64,000 nucleotides of DNA, taken from the NCBI GenBank assembly GCA_026003395.1, contig BPHE01000001.1, forward strand, positions 60,731 to 124,730, read 5' to 3'. Below, piece after piece: positions 56,701-64,000 of this stretch. The notes below the pieces were generated by a model, which saw nothing but the letters and a program-made list of their open reading frames with translations, was not told where the DNA came from and did not search any database. Made by a program: the position numbers and the translations under genes. The stretch comes from Vicingaceae bacterium. Its GTDB lineage: Bacteria > Bacteroidota > Bacteroidia > Flavobacteriales_E > Vicingaceae. The first letter of the stretch is position 1. Each line of letters begins with the position of its first letter.

Positions 56701-57731
56701 GCTTTCAATTCTTGATATGTTTCTTGCCAGGTTCTTTTAATGTTATCAAAGGAAGCATATTTTTCAATTATATTTTTATTTTTTTGCAAATCATCATCTG
56801 TAATATACCGAAGTTTGCTAAAAGGATTGGTATTTTCTTCTTCAAAAATAACTTTACAACCTATCTTCTCAAGATAACGATTTGCAGGCAAATCACTCAA
56901 AATAACTTTGCACTGATGATACAAGGCTTCCAACACACTCACGGATGTGCCATCACTCGATGGTATTGAAATAAACACTGAAGAACGCCTATACCATGAC
57001 AGATTTTCTTCCTTGCCGTTCCAACCGGTAAATGTCACATATTTTTCTATACCAAGGTTCTCAGACAATTTCTTCAATGATTCCGTTTCACTTCCGGTTG
57101 CAGCAATTACCAATCTCCACGCATTTGATTCGTCAGATTTAACCCAATCGGCGAAATAACGGATGACTCTGTCGATATTATACAATGGATAATGCAGACG
57201 ATTTGAATATACGATTTTTTCTTTAGCCATTTTTTCATTTTCAACACATTCTACCGGAAAAAAAATCACTTTACATTTCTTTACAGATACCATTTTTTTT
57301 GCTTCTTCTATAATCAAAGGAGTATCGGCCGTGAGATAATCAACTTTTTTAAGAGTATCATACACTAAAAATCTATACAAAAAATTCTTTTTGGGCATCA
57401 ACAAAACATCACTTCCCCATGGGGTAGCAACAACAGGCACTTTATCTTTTTTATTAGAACGGACAACCAACCAGGCCAGGCGGGTTATTTCCAATAAATG
57501 AATGATATCCGGTTTGTAACGCCGGATAATTTTTTGAATATATTTTATTTTTCTCAAGATTTTCAATGGATTAATCGTTCGATAATTGATTGTTTCCACA
57601 ATCACGTTGTCATATTTCACACCGGGGGAATTATCTGTAATTAATACGATTTCCCGGAAAATCTCTTTTGCAATTTTCAAAAAATTGTCGGTATGCGGAG
57701 AGCAAGGTGCAACTAACAATAAAGTTTTCAT
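56697..57731 (-). CDS. Glycosyltransferase (GT4-like, GT-B fold)
   Basis: 344 residues. LLLVAPCSPHTDNFLKIAKEI, KPDIIHLLEITRLAWLVV, PVVATPWGSDVLLMPKKN, GWNGKEENLSWYRRSSVFIS and PSSDGTSVSVLEALYHQCKV with the acidic E after SxxxxLE. Domain halves and length fit GT4. Specific acceptor unknown. ATGA overlaps on both ends of the gene show tight coupling with its neighbours. Confidence 0.87.
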   Translation of the reverse strand: MKTLLLVAPCSPHTDNFLKIAKEIFREIVLITDNSPGVKYDNVIVETINYRTINPLKILRKIKYIQKIIRRYKPDIIHLLEITRLAWLVVRSNKKDKVPVVATPWGSDVLLMPKKNFLYRFLVYDTLKKVDYLTADTPLIIEEAKKMVSVKKCKVIFFPVECVENEKMAKEKIVYSNRLHYPLYNIDRVIRYFADWVKSDESNAWRLVIAATGSETESLKKLSENLGIEKYVTFTGWNGKEENLSWYRRSSVFISIPSSDGTSVSVLEALYHQCKVILSDLPANRYLEKIGCKVIFEEENTNPFSKLRYITDDDLQKNKNIIEKYASFDNIKRTWQETYQELKA

Positions 57732-58966
57732 TTGTCGTTTAATAAATGATGCAATAAAACATTTAACTTCTCTACCTGGAACTTTCTATGCAAAGTATTT
57801 ATTTTCTCTTGTGAAGGAAGAACAAATCTTCCATTTTTCCAATCTTCATATGCCTGTGTCAATTTTTGTCCAATTTCATGTGCATCGTCAAATGCGGCGA
57901 TATAACCGGCTTTTAATTGCCCAATCAATTCAGCAGCCACATCATCCTTATCGCAAATGGCCAATATGGGCTTTCTTACGCTTAAATAGTCAAACAATTT
58001 TCCGGTAAAAATCCCTTTCTCACCGGTATTTGGATGAATAAATAACAAAAGATCTGCTTGTGACATTCTATGGATGGCCTCATTGTAGGGCAGTTTTTCT
58101 TCAACAACAACAAATTCTTTTACTTCTTCAGGGATATCAAAATTTGCCGGGGTACCCAAAAAAACCACTTTTACAGGATTTTGCACTTTTTTTATAAAAA
58201 CTTTGAAAGCATCGAAAAAAGTTTCGGGCTTGCGTCCTTTATAAAATGTTCCGGCATACAAAACAGTAAATGTTTCATCACCGTTTTTTGGTTGATTGAT
58301 GTGGATATAGTCAAAAATGAAATCATGATCATAGCCATTTCTTATTTCCTCGACCACGATATTTTGACCAAACATATTTTTAAAATGGTCGGCCAAAGGG
58401 CTACTGACGGTTGTGATGGCATCAACATAAAATTGCATGTTTTTTTCAAATGATTGATACAGCTTTAACTGATTTGTATTGACTAATTTATTGCCACTCA
58501 TAGCGTCTCTCATATCGGCTATCCACTTTACGTGCGGGTTGTTTTTTTTAAACAATAATGCCACTTTATGAGGGGCAAGAGGTGAAAAAGAACTGATAAC
58601 GGCATCAATCGGATATTTTTTGTTTAAAGTTTTCAAGGCCTGCAAAGCATTTTTTTCCCAAAAATATCCTTCATCCTTGAGAATTCTCAGCAAGAATAGT
58701 TTGTAAGCAACTTTTGCATAATGCCAAATAGTCGTCGTTTTTTTTGAAAAATCAGGAAATGAAACGAAACCCAACTTTTCGGGCACAGATATTACCTTGT
58801 ATCCTTCGTCGGAGGTATTCATATTTTTATCACCTGCAGTAATAACGGTGAGGTCAAAATTGTCTTTGTCGATATATTTTGCAAATGCCTGCATCCTGTT
58901 GACGGCAACTCCGATTTTTGGAGGAAACCAGGTGGTAAGTAAAACAATATGTTTTTTATTTTTCAT
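57728..58966 (-). CDS. Glycosyltransferase (GT-B fold)
   Basis: 412 residues. VLLTTWFPPKIGVAVNRMQAF, IDAVISSFSPLAPHKVALLF, WIADMRDAMSG, TVLYAGTFYKGRKPETFF, VKVVFLGTP and KGIFTGKLFDYLSVRKPILAI with the family Glu replaced by KLFDYL at the donor site. Such FxKxxDY variants occur in Bacteroidota GT4-type enzymes. Sugar unknown. Overlaps the next gene by 11 bases. Confidence 0.85.
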   Translation of the reverse strand: MKNKKHIVLLTTWFPPKIGVAVNRMQAFAKYIDKDNFDLTVITAGDKNMNTSDEGYKVISVPEKLGFVSFPDFSKKTTTIWHYAKVAYKLFLLRILKDEGYFWEKNALQALKTLNKKYPIDAVISSFSPLAPHKVALLFKKNNPHVKWIADMRDAMSGNKLVNTNQLKLYQSFEKNMQFYVDAITTVSSPLADHFKNMFGQNIVVEEIRNGYDHDFIFDYIHINQPKNGDETFTVLYAGTFYKGRKPETFFDAFKVFIKKVQNPVKVVFLGTPANFDIPEEVKEFVVVEEKLPYNEAIHRMSQADLLLFIHPNTGEKGIFTGKLFDYLSVRKPILAICDKDDVAAELIGQLKAGYIAAFDDAHEIGQKLTQAYEDWKNGRFVLPSQEKINTLHRKFQVEKLNVLLHHLLNDK

Positions 58967-59879
58967 GTATCAAGTTCGATATTGTCTCATAAAATCGGTT
59001 TAATATGCTTTCTTTATCTGCATTTATTTTTACCCAATGTATGTTGTCAAAATTACGTTTTAAGTTTCTTTTTGAAATTCTCTCTATTGCTTGCCGGAAA
59101 TATTCTTTGTGTTGTTCGAAAGGCAATTTTTTTTCCTCCCGGATATCATAAGACCAAACTATTTCCAGACCATACCCCATGGCTTCAATAACAGACAAAG
59201 AATACCCATCGTGTGGCACCCATCGAAACAAAATGGACGATTGCTTTAATAAATCCAGATATGCTTTTTTGTGCAATTTACCATGAAAGTATATATTCGG
59301 ACGAGTTGATCCATTCAGAAACTCTCCGGTATTGGCCACAATATGATATTCAAATGAAGAATAAAGTTGAGACAATTCCAAAACCTGCTGCCAGCCATAG
59401 AAATCTTCTTTTCCTTCCGGCAAATAAATAACAACCCGTGAGGGATTATCGTAGTGTTCGCCAATTTGTTCAGAACAATCAAAATATTTAAATAACAAAC
59501 GTCCGGCACTGATACCCAATCCGTTCAATTCTTCTATTAACCATGGTGCATCGGAAAAATGCGAACATTTTTTTAAGTAATTTATAAAGGAAGTATCTTT
59601 TTCTACTTTTTTTTGTAGCTCTAACACATCGCTGCCATGCCAAAAAACTGCAGTATTTTTTTTTAATACTTTCGCAAAGTCATAGGTGCCTGATTGGTCG
59701 TAAATACCGTTAAATGAAAAAAACAAATCGGCAAACGGCAAAAAACAAGAAAACTTGACTTTATCCACAAAAGAACCATAAGTATCGAAAAACCTCCAAT
59801 CGTCATGAGGGAACTTTATTTTCAAGCTATCGACCAAATCTCCCGTAAAATATGGCAACCCATTAAAAATTACCCTCAT
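58956..59879 (-). CDS. Putative glycosyltransferase
   Basis: 307 residues from ATG 59879 (MRVIFNGLPYFTGDLVDSLK), chosen over a GTG at 59906. The N-terminal half has no strong motif (FFSFNGIYDQSGTYDFAKVL, AVFWHGSDVLELQKKVEKD). The C-terminal half has FHGKLHKKAYLDLLKQSSIL, RWVPHDGYSLSVIEAMGYGLEIVW, whose SLSVIEAMGYG matches the GT4 donor motif. Fits a glycosyltransferase; acceptor unknown. Overlaps the polymerase gene by 17 bases. Confidence 0.78.
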   Translation of the reverse strand: MRVIFNGLPYFTGDLVDSLKIKFPHDDWRFFDTYGSFVDKVKFSCFLPFADLFFSFNGIYDQSGTYDFAKVLKKNTAVFWHGSDVLELQKKVEKDTSFINYLKKCSHFSDAPWLIEELNGLGISAGRLLFKYFDCSEQIGEHYDNPSRVVIYLPEGKEDFYGWQQVLELSQLYSSFEYHIVANTGEFLNGSTRPNIYFHGKLHKKAYLDLLKQSSILFRWVPHDGYSLSVIEAMGYGLEIVWSYDIREEKKLPFEQHKEYFRQAIERISKRNLKRNFDNIHWVKINADKESILNRFYETISNLIHEK

Positions 59880-61254
59880 TGTTTGTTTTGATTTTTGACG
59901 AATCACATAATTTTAATAAAACGACAGACGTAAATATCCATTGTATATCCAATATCAAGAAACCACTGGAAAATGCCGAAACGAGAAAAAATACCAGGAT
60001 TGAATACAACAAAAACACATGATTGATGTTCATTTTTTTGAACAGCAGAATTAAAGCCCAAACCCATAAAACGACATATGACAAAAAGATGATGATGCCA
60101 TATTGCGAAAAAATTTCCATCAACCAAAAATGAGGCCCTATATTGGTTTTGGTGTAATACTTTTTCTGATTAACTGAATGTAAATATCTGAATTGCCCGG
60201 GCCCAACTCCCATAAACTTTGTTTGTTTGATATACTCCCATCCATTAGCCAACAAGGCAATTCTGATCTTGGTGCTGGTAAACCTTTCATCTAATGTATC
60301 TTTATTGAGATAAGGCAAATATTTCAATTCAATTAAAGTGGAAGATTCGTTTACATTCAAGCCCGGTTTTTTAGTCACATAAATTTTCCGGTCATTTTGA
60401 TTGTTTTGCCAAATTGGTCCATAATACTTGGGCAAAGTGAGAAATAATATCACAAATCCCGTCAACATTAACAAACCTTGAAGAAAAATAGGCCTGAATG
60501 CCTTGGTAGATCTATATTTAAAAATCAAATAATAAATCAACCAAGCAATAGACAAGTAAAAAACGATATAACCAATTCTGCCGGAAATAATATAATATAT
60601 CATGTAGTTAAACAAAAACATCATCAGAAAAAAAGCCGGATTTATTTTTTTTACATCAAATGAAATAAATGCAAGTAATCCTGTCAAGGTCAGATAAACA
60701 GCAAAATTATTTGGGTTATCATAAATAAATACCGGATTATATGTAATGTTTCCTATTGGCAATTTGGTTAATTTATCAGTAAAGTGACCGGCAAAATGAA
60801 TTCCTGTATTAATTTCAAATAATGCCACAATGGCTAAAAAGAAATAAAATGCAGTAAAAAAATAGCGATTGATCTGCCAAAATTTTTTACCAAGAGCAAA
60901 ATATACATATACCAATCCCCATGCATGCAAGAAAAACAAGCCAATAGAGCGAATATCAATCAATGCATCTTTGACCGAAGTTACAAAAGGCAACCATGCA
61001 ACAGCTTGAAATAGCCATATTATAAGGAAAAGCAAAAAAAACTTGTAAATGGACGATATGTATTTAAAAATTTTAGTAGCGCTTTTTAATGAAATAATAA
61101 ATATTATCAACAAAAGAATGAGCGAAGGATAAACTGTAAAATATTTAAGAGAAATAGGCAAAAGCGTTGATCCAAATGGAAAAAACAACAAAAAAACAAT
61201 ATACAACCATTGTGTCAATTTTTTCTGATCAATATTGGATTGTAAAATATTCAT
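59863..61254 (-). CDS. O-antigen ligase / polymerase family membrane protein
   Basis: 463 residues with 10-12 hydrophobic helices, starting LTQWLYIVFLLFFPFGSTLL. A large periplasmic loop lies between about residues 275 and 355 (NQNDRKIYVTKKPGLNVNES, STKIRIALLANGWEYIKQTK) with the Wzy_C pattern FMGVGPGQFRYLHSVNQKK and a following His region (HFWLMEIFSQYGIIIFLSYV). Family members polymerise or ligate O-units in the periplasm. First gene of the operon on this strand. I see no flippase (Wzx) or ABC exporter in the window. Confidence 0.87.
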   Translation of the reverse strand: MNILQSNIDQKKLTQWLYIVFLLFFPFGSTLLPISLKYFTVYPSLILLLIIFIISLKSATKIFKYISSIYKFFLLFLIIWLFQAVAWLPFVTSVKDALIDIRSIGLFFLHAWGLVYVYFALGKKFWQINRYFFTAFYFFLAIVALFEINTGIHFAGHFTDKLTKLPIGNITYNPVFIYDNPNNFAVYLTLTGLLAFISFDVKKINPAFFLMMFLFNYMIYYIISGRIGYIVFYLSIAWLIYYLIFKYRSTKAFRPIFLQGLLMLTGFVILFLTLPKYYGPIWQNNQNDRKIYVTKKPGLNVNESSTLIELKYLPYLNKDTLDERFTSTKIRIALLANGWEYIKQTKFMGVGPGQFRYLHSVNQKKYYTKTNIGPHFWLMEIFSQYGIIIFLSYVVLWVWALILLFKKMNINHVFLLYSILVFFLVSAFSSGFLILDIQWIFTSVVLLKLCDSSKIKTNNEGNF

Positions 61255-61402
61255 ACAATTTCAAAAGCCCTTTAAATTAAGGCATAAATTTGCCGTAAAG
61301 ATACAAAAGCACAACGAAGAGATAACAGAACATTAAAATAAAATCAATGAATCATTGACAATCAAATTTCAGGGATAGTATATTTTTTCAAAATTTGTTT
61401 TT

Positions 61403-62212
61403 TCAGATCCAAATGTTTTTTTCTTTCAAACGGAAACTACTTTTGAAAAATAAATGAGAAGATTTTTGAAATGATTCTGTCAGCTCACTGACATAAAATT
61501 CATTTTTCCCTTGTTTTTGTTGAGTGTTTAGTAAATTATTTTTTTTCAAGGCGTTTTGAACAAATTCAGCTGTAATATCTGCAGAATCCAGCACATCTAC
61601 TTTTCCTTGATAGTAGTCAATAATGTCTTTTTTAATTAACGGATAATGAGTACAAGCTAAAACAAGAGCTTTAATTCCGCTCAATTTTCTCTTACCGAGG
61701 TAAGAATGTATTATCGTACGGCTAATGTTATTGTTAAAAAAACCTTCTTCGATCATAGGAGCCAATAAAGGTGTGGCCAATGAAGCCACTTTTTGGAAAC
61801 CATTTTGATGTAATTTTTGCTCATAAGCTTTACTACGGATGGTAGCTTTTGTGCCAATGATACCAATCTTTGTTGCTGTGTTATATTTTTTTGAAATGAA
61901 ATCAACCATCGGATCAATAACATTAAAAACAGGAACCTGATTATCCACAAACTCTCTCACAACATTAAAAGCCAAAGCCGAGGCAGTATTACATGCCATG
62001 ACGATGGCTTTTACATTTTGTTTTAATAAAAAATGAGAAATCTTTATAGAATAATATTTTATAGAATCATCACTTTTATCGCCATATGGCATATGGGCTG
62101 TATCTCCAAAATAAATCAAATCTTCCCCGGGCATAAGGTTTCTAATGGACTGGGCCACCGTCAGCCCTCCTATACCCGAATCAAATATGCCTATAGGGTG
62201 TTTTTGTTTCAT
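61403..62212 (-). CDS. murI: Glutamate racemase
   Basis: Provides D-glutamate for peptidoglycan. 269 residues. IGIFDSGIGGLTVAQSIR, YFGDTAHMPYGDKS, the first catalytic Cys74 in MACNTASAL, GTKATIRSKAYEQKL, second Cys187 in LACTHYPLI. Complete length. Lies downstream of a terminator that follows ompH, so it probably has its own promoter or depends on read-through. Confidence 0.96.
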   Translation of the reverse strand: MKQKHPIGIFDSGIGGLTVAQSIRNLMPGEDLIYFGDTAHMPYGDKSDDSIKYYSIKISHFLLKQNVKAIVMACNTASALAFNVVREFVDNQVPVFNVIDPMVDFISKKYNTATKIGIIGTKATIRSKAYEQKLHQNGFQKVASLATPLLAPMIEEGFFNNNISRTIIHSYLGKRKLSGIKALVLACTHYPLIKKDIIDYYQGKVDVLDSADITAEFVQNALKKNNLLNTQQKQGKNEFYVSELTESFQKSSHLFFKSSFRLKEKNIWI

Positions 62213-62222
62213 AACAAGTAAT

Positions 62223-62254
62223 AAAAAGCCCCGTATTTAACGGGGCTTTTTTTG
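62223..62254. terminator. Terminator between ompH and murI
   Basis: AAAGCCCCGT and ACGGGGCTTT around a short AT loop (about 62226-62250) with T-runs on both sides. It lies between the ompH stop (62268) and the murI start (62212) on the minus strand. Confidence 0.85.
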
Positions 62255-62267
62255 AATTAAAGTGATT

Positions 62268-62771
62268 TTATTGCAAGTTTAATTTTTTCTTGACAAGAGG
62301 CAAAATATCTTCACCGCCTGAATACAACAATGCACCGGAAGATGTATCGATGATATAAGTAAACCCGTTTTCTTTGGCAACTTCTTCAATTGCTTTTTTA
62401 GCTTTGTCAATCAATGGTTGAACCAACTGCATTTCTTTTTTTTGCAGGTCTTCTTGTGCTGTTTCCTGAAACTCTTGCATTCTTGCTTCAAGATCGGTAA
62501 TCTCTTTTATTTTGGCATTTCGAATAACCTCACTCATTTGACCTTCTTTAGATTTAAACTCTTGCATTTTGGTTTGCCACTCGGCTTGCATGGCTTCGAG
62601 TTGTTGTTGAAGTTGTTTTGCATAATCTTCCAACTCTTTTTGAATTTTACCTCTTTCCGGCATAGCTGCCAACAACTCTGCAGAGTTGATGTGGCCAATT
62701 TTTGTGGCTTTTTGTGCAGTGACCGTAAAAACACTTCCTAATACAAAAATTAAAACAAATAATTTTTTCAT
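62268..62771 (-). CDS. OmpH/Skp family periplasmic chaperone (second copy)
   Basis: 167 residues. Signal peptide (1-19, ending FTVTAQ), then the Skp helical-tentacle pattern: KIGHINSAELLAAMPERGKIQ, a coiled coil of about 90 residues with many Gln/Glu/Lys, and the C-terminal strand TYIIDTSSGALLYSGGEDIL. Skp escorts unfolded outer-membrane proteins through the periplasm; the gene is 12 bases after its paralogue and follows bamA, a usual arrangement. Confidence 0.93.
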   Translation of the reverse strand: MKKLFVLIFVLGSVFTVTAQKATKIGHINSAELLAAMPERGKIQKELEDYAKQLQQQLEAMQAEWQTKMQEFKSKEGQMSEVIRNAKIKEITDLEARMQEFQETAQEDLQKKEMQLVQPLIDKAKKAIEEVAKENGFTYIIDTSSGALLYSGGEDILPLVKKKLNLQ

Positions 62772-62783
62772 GATTTTATATTT

Positions 62784-63311
62784 TTAGTTATTATCCTTGA
62801 CTTCTACCCCTAATTTTTTCAGCACTTTGTCGCTAATGTCATTTTTGGGGTTTACATATAATATGGTGGCACCGGATGATTTATCAAAAACAATATCCAG
62901 GCGGTCTACAGAGGCAATATCTTTTATTGCATTGTATATTTTATCCTGAATAGGTTGCACCAATTCCTGTCTTTTCTTGAACAATTCGCCATCAGGACCA
63001 AATTTTGCTTTTTGAAATTCTTTTGCTTCCTTTTCCTTGCGAGTAATTTCTTCTTCTCTTTTTCTACGCATATCTTCTGTCAACAATACATGTTCGGCTT
63101 GATAATTCCTATACAATTGATCTATCTCGGCATACTTTTTTTCCAATTGTTTTTGCCATTCTTGCGACAGTTTTTCCAATTCTTCTTGCGCTTGTTTAAA
63201 TTCAGGGATTTGATTTAAAATGTATTCGCTGTCTACATATCCAATTTTACTTTGGGCATTGATGCCAAACATTAATAAGAATAATCCCAGAAATGTAACA
63301 AATTTTTTCAT
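62784..63311 (-). CDS. OmpH/Skp family periplasmic chaperone (first copy)
   Basis: 175 residues from ATG 63311 (KKFVTFLGLFLLMFGINAQ signal peptide); an earlier start at 63350 adds an unlikely tail. IGYVDSEYILNQIPEFKQAQ, long coiled coil (for example KRREEEITRKEKEAKEF-like segment), and DIVFDKSSGATILYVNPKND. Paralogue of the next gene, sharing the IGxxxSxxxLxxxPE opening. Co-transcribed with bamA. Confidence 0.92.
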   Translation of the reverse strand: MKKFVTFLGLFLLMFGINAQSKIGYVDSEYILNQIPEFKQAQEELEKLSQEWQKQLEKKYAEIDQLYRNYQAEHVLLTEDMRRKREEEITRKEKEAKEFQKAKFGPDGELFKKRQELVQPIQDKIYNAIKDIASVDRLDIVFDKSSGATILYVNPKNDISDKVLKKLGVEVKDNN

Positions 63312-63390
63312 GGCTGTAAATTTAATTGGTTTCTGCAACATACCAAACAAAATATGTGCCTAAATTTTTTCATTAATATTTTTTAATGAT

Positions 63391-64000
63391 TTACCAACCA
63401 TTCAAACTGGTACCAATCATGAAGTGCAATTGTCCTCGGGCACTTTGTGAAGTATGTACTCCCGGCACCGAATCGAACCTGTAGCCCCAATCCAACCCTA
63501 ACAATCCAAACATAGGCATAAAAATTCTAATTCCCATTCCTGCCGAACGATAAACCTGAAAAGGATTGAAATATTTAAACCGTGTCCAGGAATTACCTGC
63601 TTCAGCAAAACTCAATACAAAAATGGTTGCATTGGGATTGGTAGAAAGAGGATATCTTAATTCGGCAGTATATTTGGTGGCTATAGACGCTCCTGTTCTT
63701 GGAGACAAAGCGCCGTCTTCGTAGCCTCTCAATGCAATTATCTCACGTCCGTCCAATTGAAAATTGGTTAATCCGCTTCCTCCCATATAAAATCTTTCAA
63801 ATGGAGCAATGCCAATACTTTTTGTATAATAACCCAAAAATCCCCAACCGGTAAATGTTCTCAGAACTAATTTTCCGGCCAATGGCACATACCAATTTCC
63901 TTGAATTTTCCATTTATGATACTCAAGCATATGGAACCTTTTGTTCAATGGCAAATCGCCATAATTGACGTCTTGCCTGAAGTAAGAATAGGGTGGAGTA
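63391..64000 (-). CDS. bamA: Outer membrane protein assembly factor BamA, 5'-truncated by window edge
   Basis: The C-terminal ~203 codons of an Omp85-family barrel. Readable from the edge as YSYFRQDVNYGDLPLNKRFHM, then FERFYMGGSGLTNFQLDGRE, ALRGYEDGALSPRTGASIATK (RGY motif region of lid loop 6, here LRGYEDG), YPLSTNPNATIFVLSFAEAGNSW, RSAGMGIRIFMPMFGLLGLDWGYRFD and terminal HFMIGTSLNGW, a beta-signal ending in an aromatic. It inserts barrels into the outer membrane. Upstream of the two ompH genes. Confidence 0.93.
   Translation of the reverse strand, partial: TPPYSYFRQDVNYGDLPLNKRFHMLEYHKWKIQGNWYVPLAGKLVLRTFTGWGFLGYYTKSIGIAPFERFYMGGSGLTNFQLDGREIIALRGYEDGALSPRTGASIATKYTAELRYPLSTNPNATIFVLSFAEAGNSWTRFKYFNPFQVYRSAGMGIRIFMPMFGLLGLDWGYRFDSVPGVHTSQSARGQLHFMIGTSLNGW

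Overview
The window is about 64 kb of low-GC DNA from a Bacteroidota bacterium. The lineage call rests on the type IX secretion/gliding core genes (a PorP/SprF-type gene followed by gldK, gldL, gldM, gldN), a very large secreted protein ending in a T9SS type A sorting domain, -7 promoter boxes of the Bacteroidota form TAnnTTTG, a Bacteroidota-type tmRNA tag (GEETFALAA) and general lack of Shine-Dalgarno sequences. I do not assign a genus; a flavobacterial- or sphingobacterial-like group is plausible.

Layout. 1-1.65 kb: 3'-truncated dnaX (minus) and the small SRP RNA. 1.65-5.6 kb: a cluster of unknown envelope proteins: a secreted coiled-coil protein with seventeen 75-bp repeats, a barrel-like protein broken by a probable frameshift, and a lipoprotein sharing its C-terminal module. 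5.7-10.4 kb: an unknown membrane protein, a LysM glucosaminidase, a fructosamine-kinase-like gene with a perfect palindrome upstream, a beta-CASP nuclease-like protein and tmRNA. 10.6-21.2 kb: an alanine/saccharopine dehydrogenase-like enzyme converging on the T9SS operon, then an arginase-fold protein and topA. 21.3-28.2 kb: miaB, a sigma-54-type activator, lptE, a TPR protein and secG as one compact operon closed by a terminator, then groES-groEL closed by a second terminator. 28.3-36.9 kb: housekeeping genes (NYN protein, purine nucleoside phosphorylase, lpxK, cinA, DUF4197 lipoprotein, bioB, Usp, nucleoside phosphorylase, transglutaminase-like protein). 37-39.1 kb: a phosphoglycosyl transferase, a DegT aminotransferase and a small membrane protein. 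39.3-44.4 kb: the giant T9SS cargo. 44.6-51 kb: an M23 peptidase, small conserved proteins, a CPBP protease, a UbiA prenyltransferase and an MFS transporter. 51-61.3 kb: a surface polysaccharide operon (GNAT, broken AMP ligase, deacetylase, wecB, four glycosyltransferases, Wzy/O-antigen-ligase-like protein). 61.4-64 kb: murI, two ompH/skp genes and the 3' end of bamA.

Much of the window concerns the cell envelope: LPS (lpxK, lptE), outer-membrane protein assembly (bamA, ompH), secretion (secG, T9SS), glycan synthesis, and peptidoglycan (murI, glucosaminidase, M23). The genome is compact: four convergent pairs overlap by exactly four bases at their stop codons, and no stretch longer than about 300 bases lacks a gene. 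Three loci look damaged: a 1-base shift near 4490, a 1-base shift near 45572 that removes a signal peptide, and an imperfect ~200-bp tandem duplication in the AMP ligase. These are either real mutations or assembly errors. I found no convincing CRISPR array, IS element, phage or defence system; the least explained locus is the 1.65-5.6 kb envelope cluster.
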